DNA of 7,256 bases from Verrucomicrobiia bacterium (GTDB lineage: Bacteria > Verrucomicrobiota > Verrucomicrobiia > CAIQCK01): NCBI GenBank assembly GCA_026417675.1, contig JAOACV010000116.1, positions 1 to 7,256 of the forward strand. Direction: 5' to 3'. Made by a program: the position numbers and the translations under genes. Every line of letters begins with the position of its first letter. The first letter of the stretch is position 1. The notes under the pieces are model-generated. The model was not told the origin of the DNA. It ran no database searches and saw nothing but the letters and a program-made list of their open reading frames with translations. This document shows, one piece after another, positions 6,539-7,256 of this stretch.

Positions 6539-6955
6539 CTACTCAAACTCCACCACCGTCCGGCGGTCAGCCTTCTTCGCGGCGCGGTGGGCCTTGTCCG
6601 CGAGCATCCGGGCCTTCGCACGGCGGCTGCGGCGGCGTTTCTGGCGGCGAATCTTCTCGATGCGGGCGCGCTCGGCGTCCGCGCAGCCCTTGCGCGTCGC
6701 CTCGATCTTGTCGAGCAACAGACGGCGGGCGATGAAACGGTTGAGACCCTGTTGGCGCGTGGCCTGGCACTTGATCTGCAGCCCGGTCGGACGGTGCAAC
6801 AACATCACGCACGTCGCCGTCTTGTTCACGTTTTGTCCGCCGTGGCCGCCCGAACGGATGAACGTCTCCTCCAGATCGGTCTCGCTCACGCCCAGCGCCG
6901 CCATGCGCCGGGCAAGCTGGAGTTCCTTCTCCGGGTTGACGGGAAACGCGCTCAT
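6539..6955 (-). CDS. GGQ release-factor-like protein, MTRFR (C12orf65)/ArfB-type ribosome rescue factor
   Basis: The protein has 138 residues from ATG 6955. It consists of an RF-1 (PF00472) catalytic domain with no codon-recognition domain: [23 protein letters not shown], with G39-G40-Q41, then [22 protein letters not shown] and a basic tail rich in Arg/Lys (about residues 103-132, including KRRRSRRAK). The GGQ loop of such proteins hydrolyses peptidyl-tRNA in the ribosomal large subunit, and the basic tail usually anchors it to the ribosome. The DLEE-FI...GGQ...NKT...C-V-L-H-PTG...KC..TR pattern is closer to mitochondrial MTRFR, which acts on split ribosomes, than to E. coli ArfB. The start 6955 is chosen because the frame upstream encodes unrelated Arg-rich sequence. 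Ribosome rescue is inferred from family. Confidence 0.88.
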   Translation of the reverse strand: MSAFPVNPEKELQLARRMAALGVSETDLEETFIRSGGHGGQNVNKTATCVMLLHRPTGLQIKCQATRQQGLNRFIARRLLLDKIEATRKGCADAERARIEKIRRQKRRRSRRAKARMLADKAHRAAKKADRRTVVEFE

Positions 6956-7060
6956 GCGATTAGCGTAGCGGGACTGTCTCGGAAAGGCAACGCGGCGCGG
7001 AAGCAAGTTCCGCTGTCGAACGCCCGTCGGCAGAAGCCGTCCCGTCAAATGCGGAAACGC

Positions 7061-7088
7061 TTGTGGTTCGGGCCGGCCCTGCTATAAG
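7061..7088 (+). promoter_or_regulatory. Possible promoter for the site-2 protease-like gene
   Basis: ttgtgg (7061-7066; 3 of 6 to TTGACA) and tataag (7083-7088; 5 of 6 to TATAAT) are separated by 16 bases. The -10 box ends eight bases before ATG 7097, the same arrangement as for the PLPBP gene, again implying a leaderless or nearly leaderless mRNA. The -35 is weak. The 141-base divergent gap otherwise shows nothing definite. Confidence 0.35.
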
Positions 7089-7096
7089 TGGGCCGC

Positions 7097-7256
7097 ATGG
7101 CAACCGCATGCACTGGCTCCGGGGTTATCCGGCTGTTTCGCTTGGCGGGGATAGACGTGTTTCTGCACTGGTCGTGGTTTCTCGTGGCGGCGTATGAGGT
7201 GCAGGCCCGCGCGGGTCTGTATTCGTCACCGTTCTGGAACTTGCTGGAATACCTGG
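7097..7256 (+). CDS. N-terminal part of a probable site-2 (M50) protease family membrane protein, cut by the window end
   Basis: From ATG 7097 the frame is open for 53 codons to the right edge and has no stop. The visible protein begins MATACTGSGVIRLFRLAG and continues IDVFLHWSWFLVAAYE. The G-I-x-V-x-L/V-H-W-x-x-F-L-L/V-V start is characteristic of bacterial site-2 protease family proteins (intramembrane metalloproteases), whose first helix follows directly. The zinc-binding HExxH would come further downstream and is outside the window, so activity cannot be judged. It is divergent from the GGQ-protein gene and has a possible promoter immediately upstream. Confidence 0.6.
   Translation, partial: MATACTGSGVIRLFRLAGIDVFLHWSWFLVAAYEVQARAGLYSSPFWNLLEYL

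Noticed and set aside
2349..6955. RtcA and the GGQ protein forming a ribosome/RNA repair system like RtcB-PrfH
   Set aside because: They are about 3 kb apart on opposite strands with unrelated genes between them, the cyclase is RtcA not the ligase RtcB, and the GGQ protein resembles MTRFR more than PrfH.
6956..7048. N-terminal extension of the GGQ protein to 169 residues
   Set aside because: The extra 31 residues are Arg-rich and lack family similarity, whereas M at 6955 gives a compact start typical of short GGQ proteins.

Overview
The window is a GC-rich piece of bacterial chromosome that is almost entirely coding. It most likely comes from the Verrucomicrobiota, possibly the Pedosphaera/Limisphaerales side. 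That placement is an inference from gene style: a pseudopilin of the [10 protein letters not shown] / FADGHV type that is expanded in Verrucomicrobia, Planctomycetes and Lentisphaerae, a short MTRFR (C12orf65)-like GGQ protein, a divergent URO-D family protein, and dispersed palindromic repeats. There are no rRNA, tRNA, CRISPR, transposase or phage genes.

Left part (1-2153): an alpha/beta-hydrolase-like membrane-anchored or secreted protein lies on the plus strand and appears to have lost its catalytic triad. Facing it on the minus strand is a two-gene unit, a pseudopilin-like protein followed by a small membrane-anchored double zinc-ribbon protein.

Middle (2154-4498): a divergent intergenic region with a 72-bp palindromic element leads into an RNA 3'-phosphate cyclase (RtcA) homologue. 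Its stop codon overlaps the start of a PilC/GspF-type inner-membrane protein (TGATG). The rtcA-like gene carries a second copy of the same 72-bp palindrome inside its reading frame, adding 24 codons without a frameshift or stop.

Right part (4499-7256): a PLP homeostasis protein (YggS/PLPBP family) on the minus strand is divergent from a URO-D superfamily protein on the plus strand. A third 72-bp palindrome sits in the convergent gap before a minus-strand MTRFR-like peptidyl-tRNA hydrolase-type GGQ protein. The plus-strand start of a probable site-2 (M50) protease runs off the right edge.

Most genes look like housekeeping or accessory neighbours rather than one pathway. The strongest unusual signal is the 72-bp palindrome family: three copies of equal length, one between divergent genes, one between convergent genes, and one translated within rtcA. 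A second is the rtcA-like gene itself, which has an altered nucleotide-binding loop and is coupled to an orphan pilC/gspF. I see no convincing complete new defence or mobile system.
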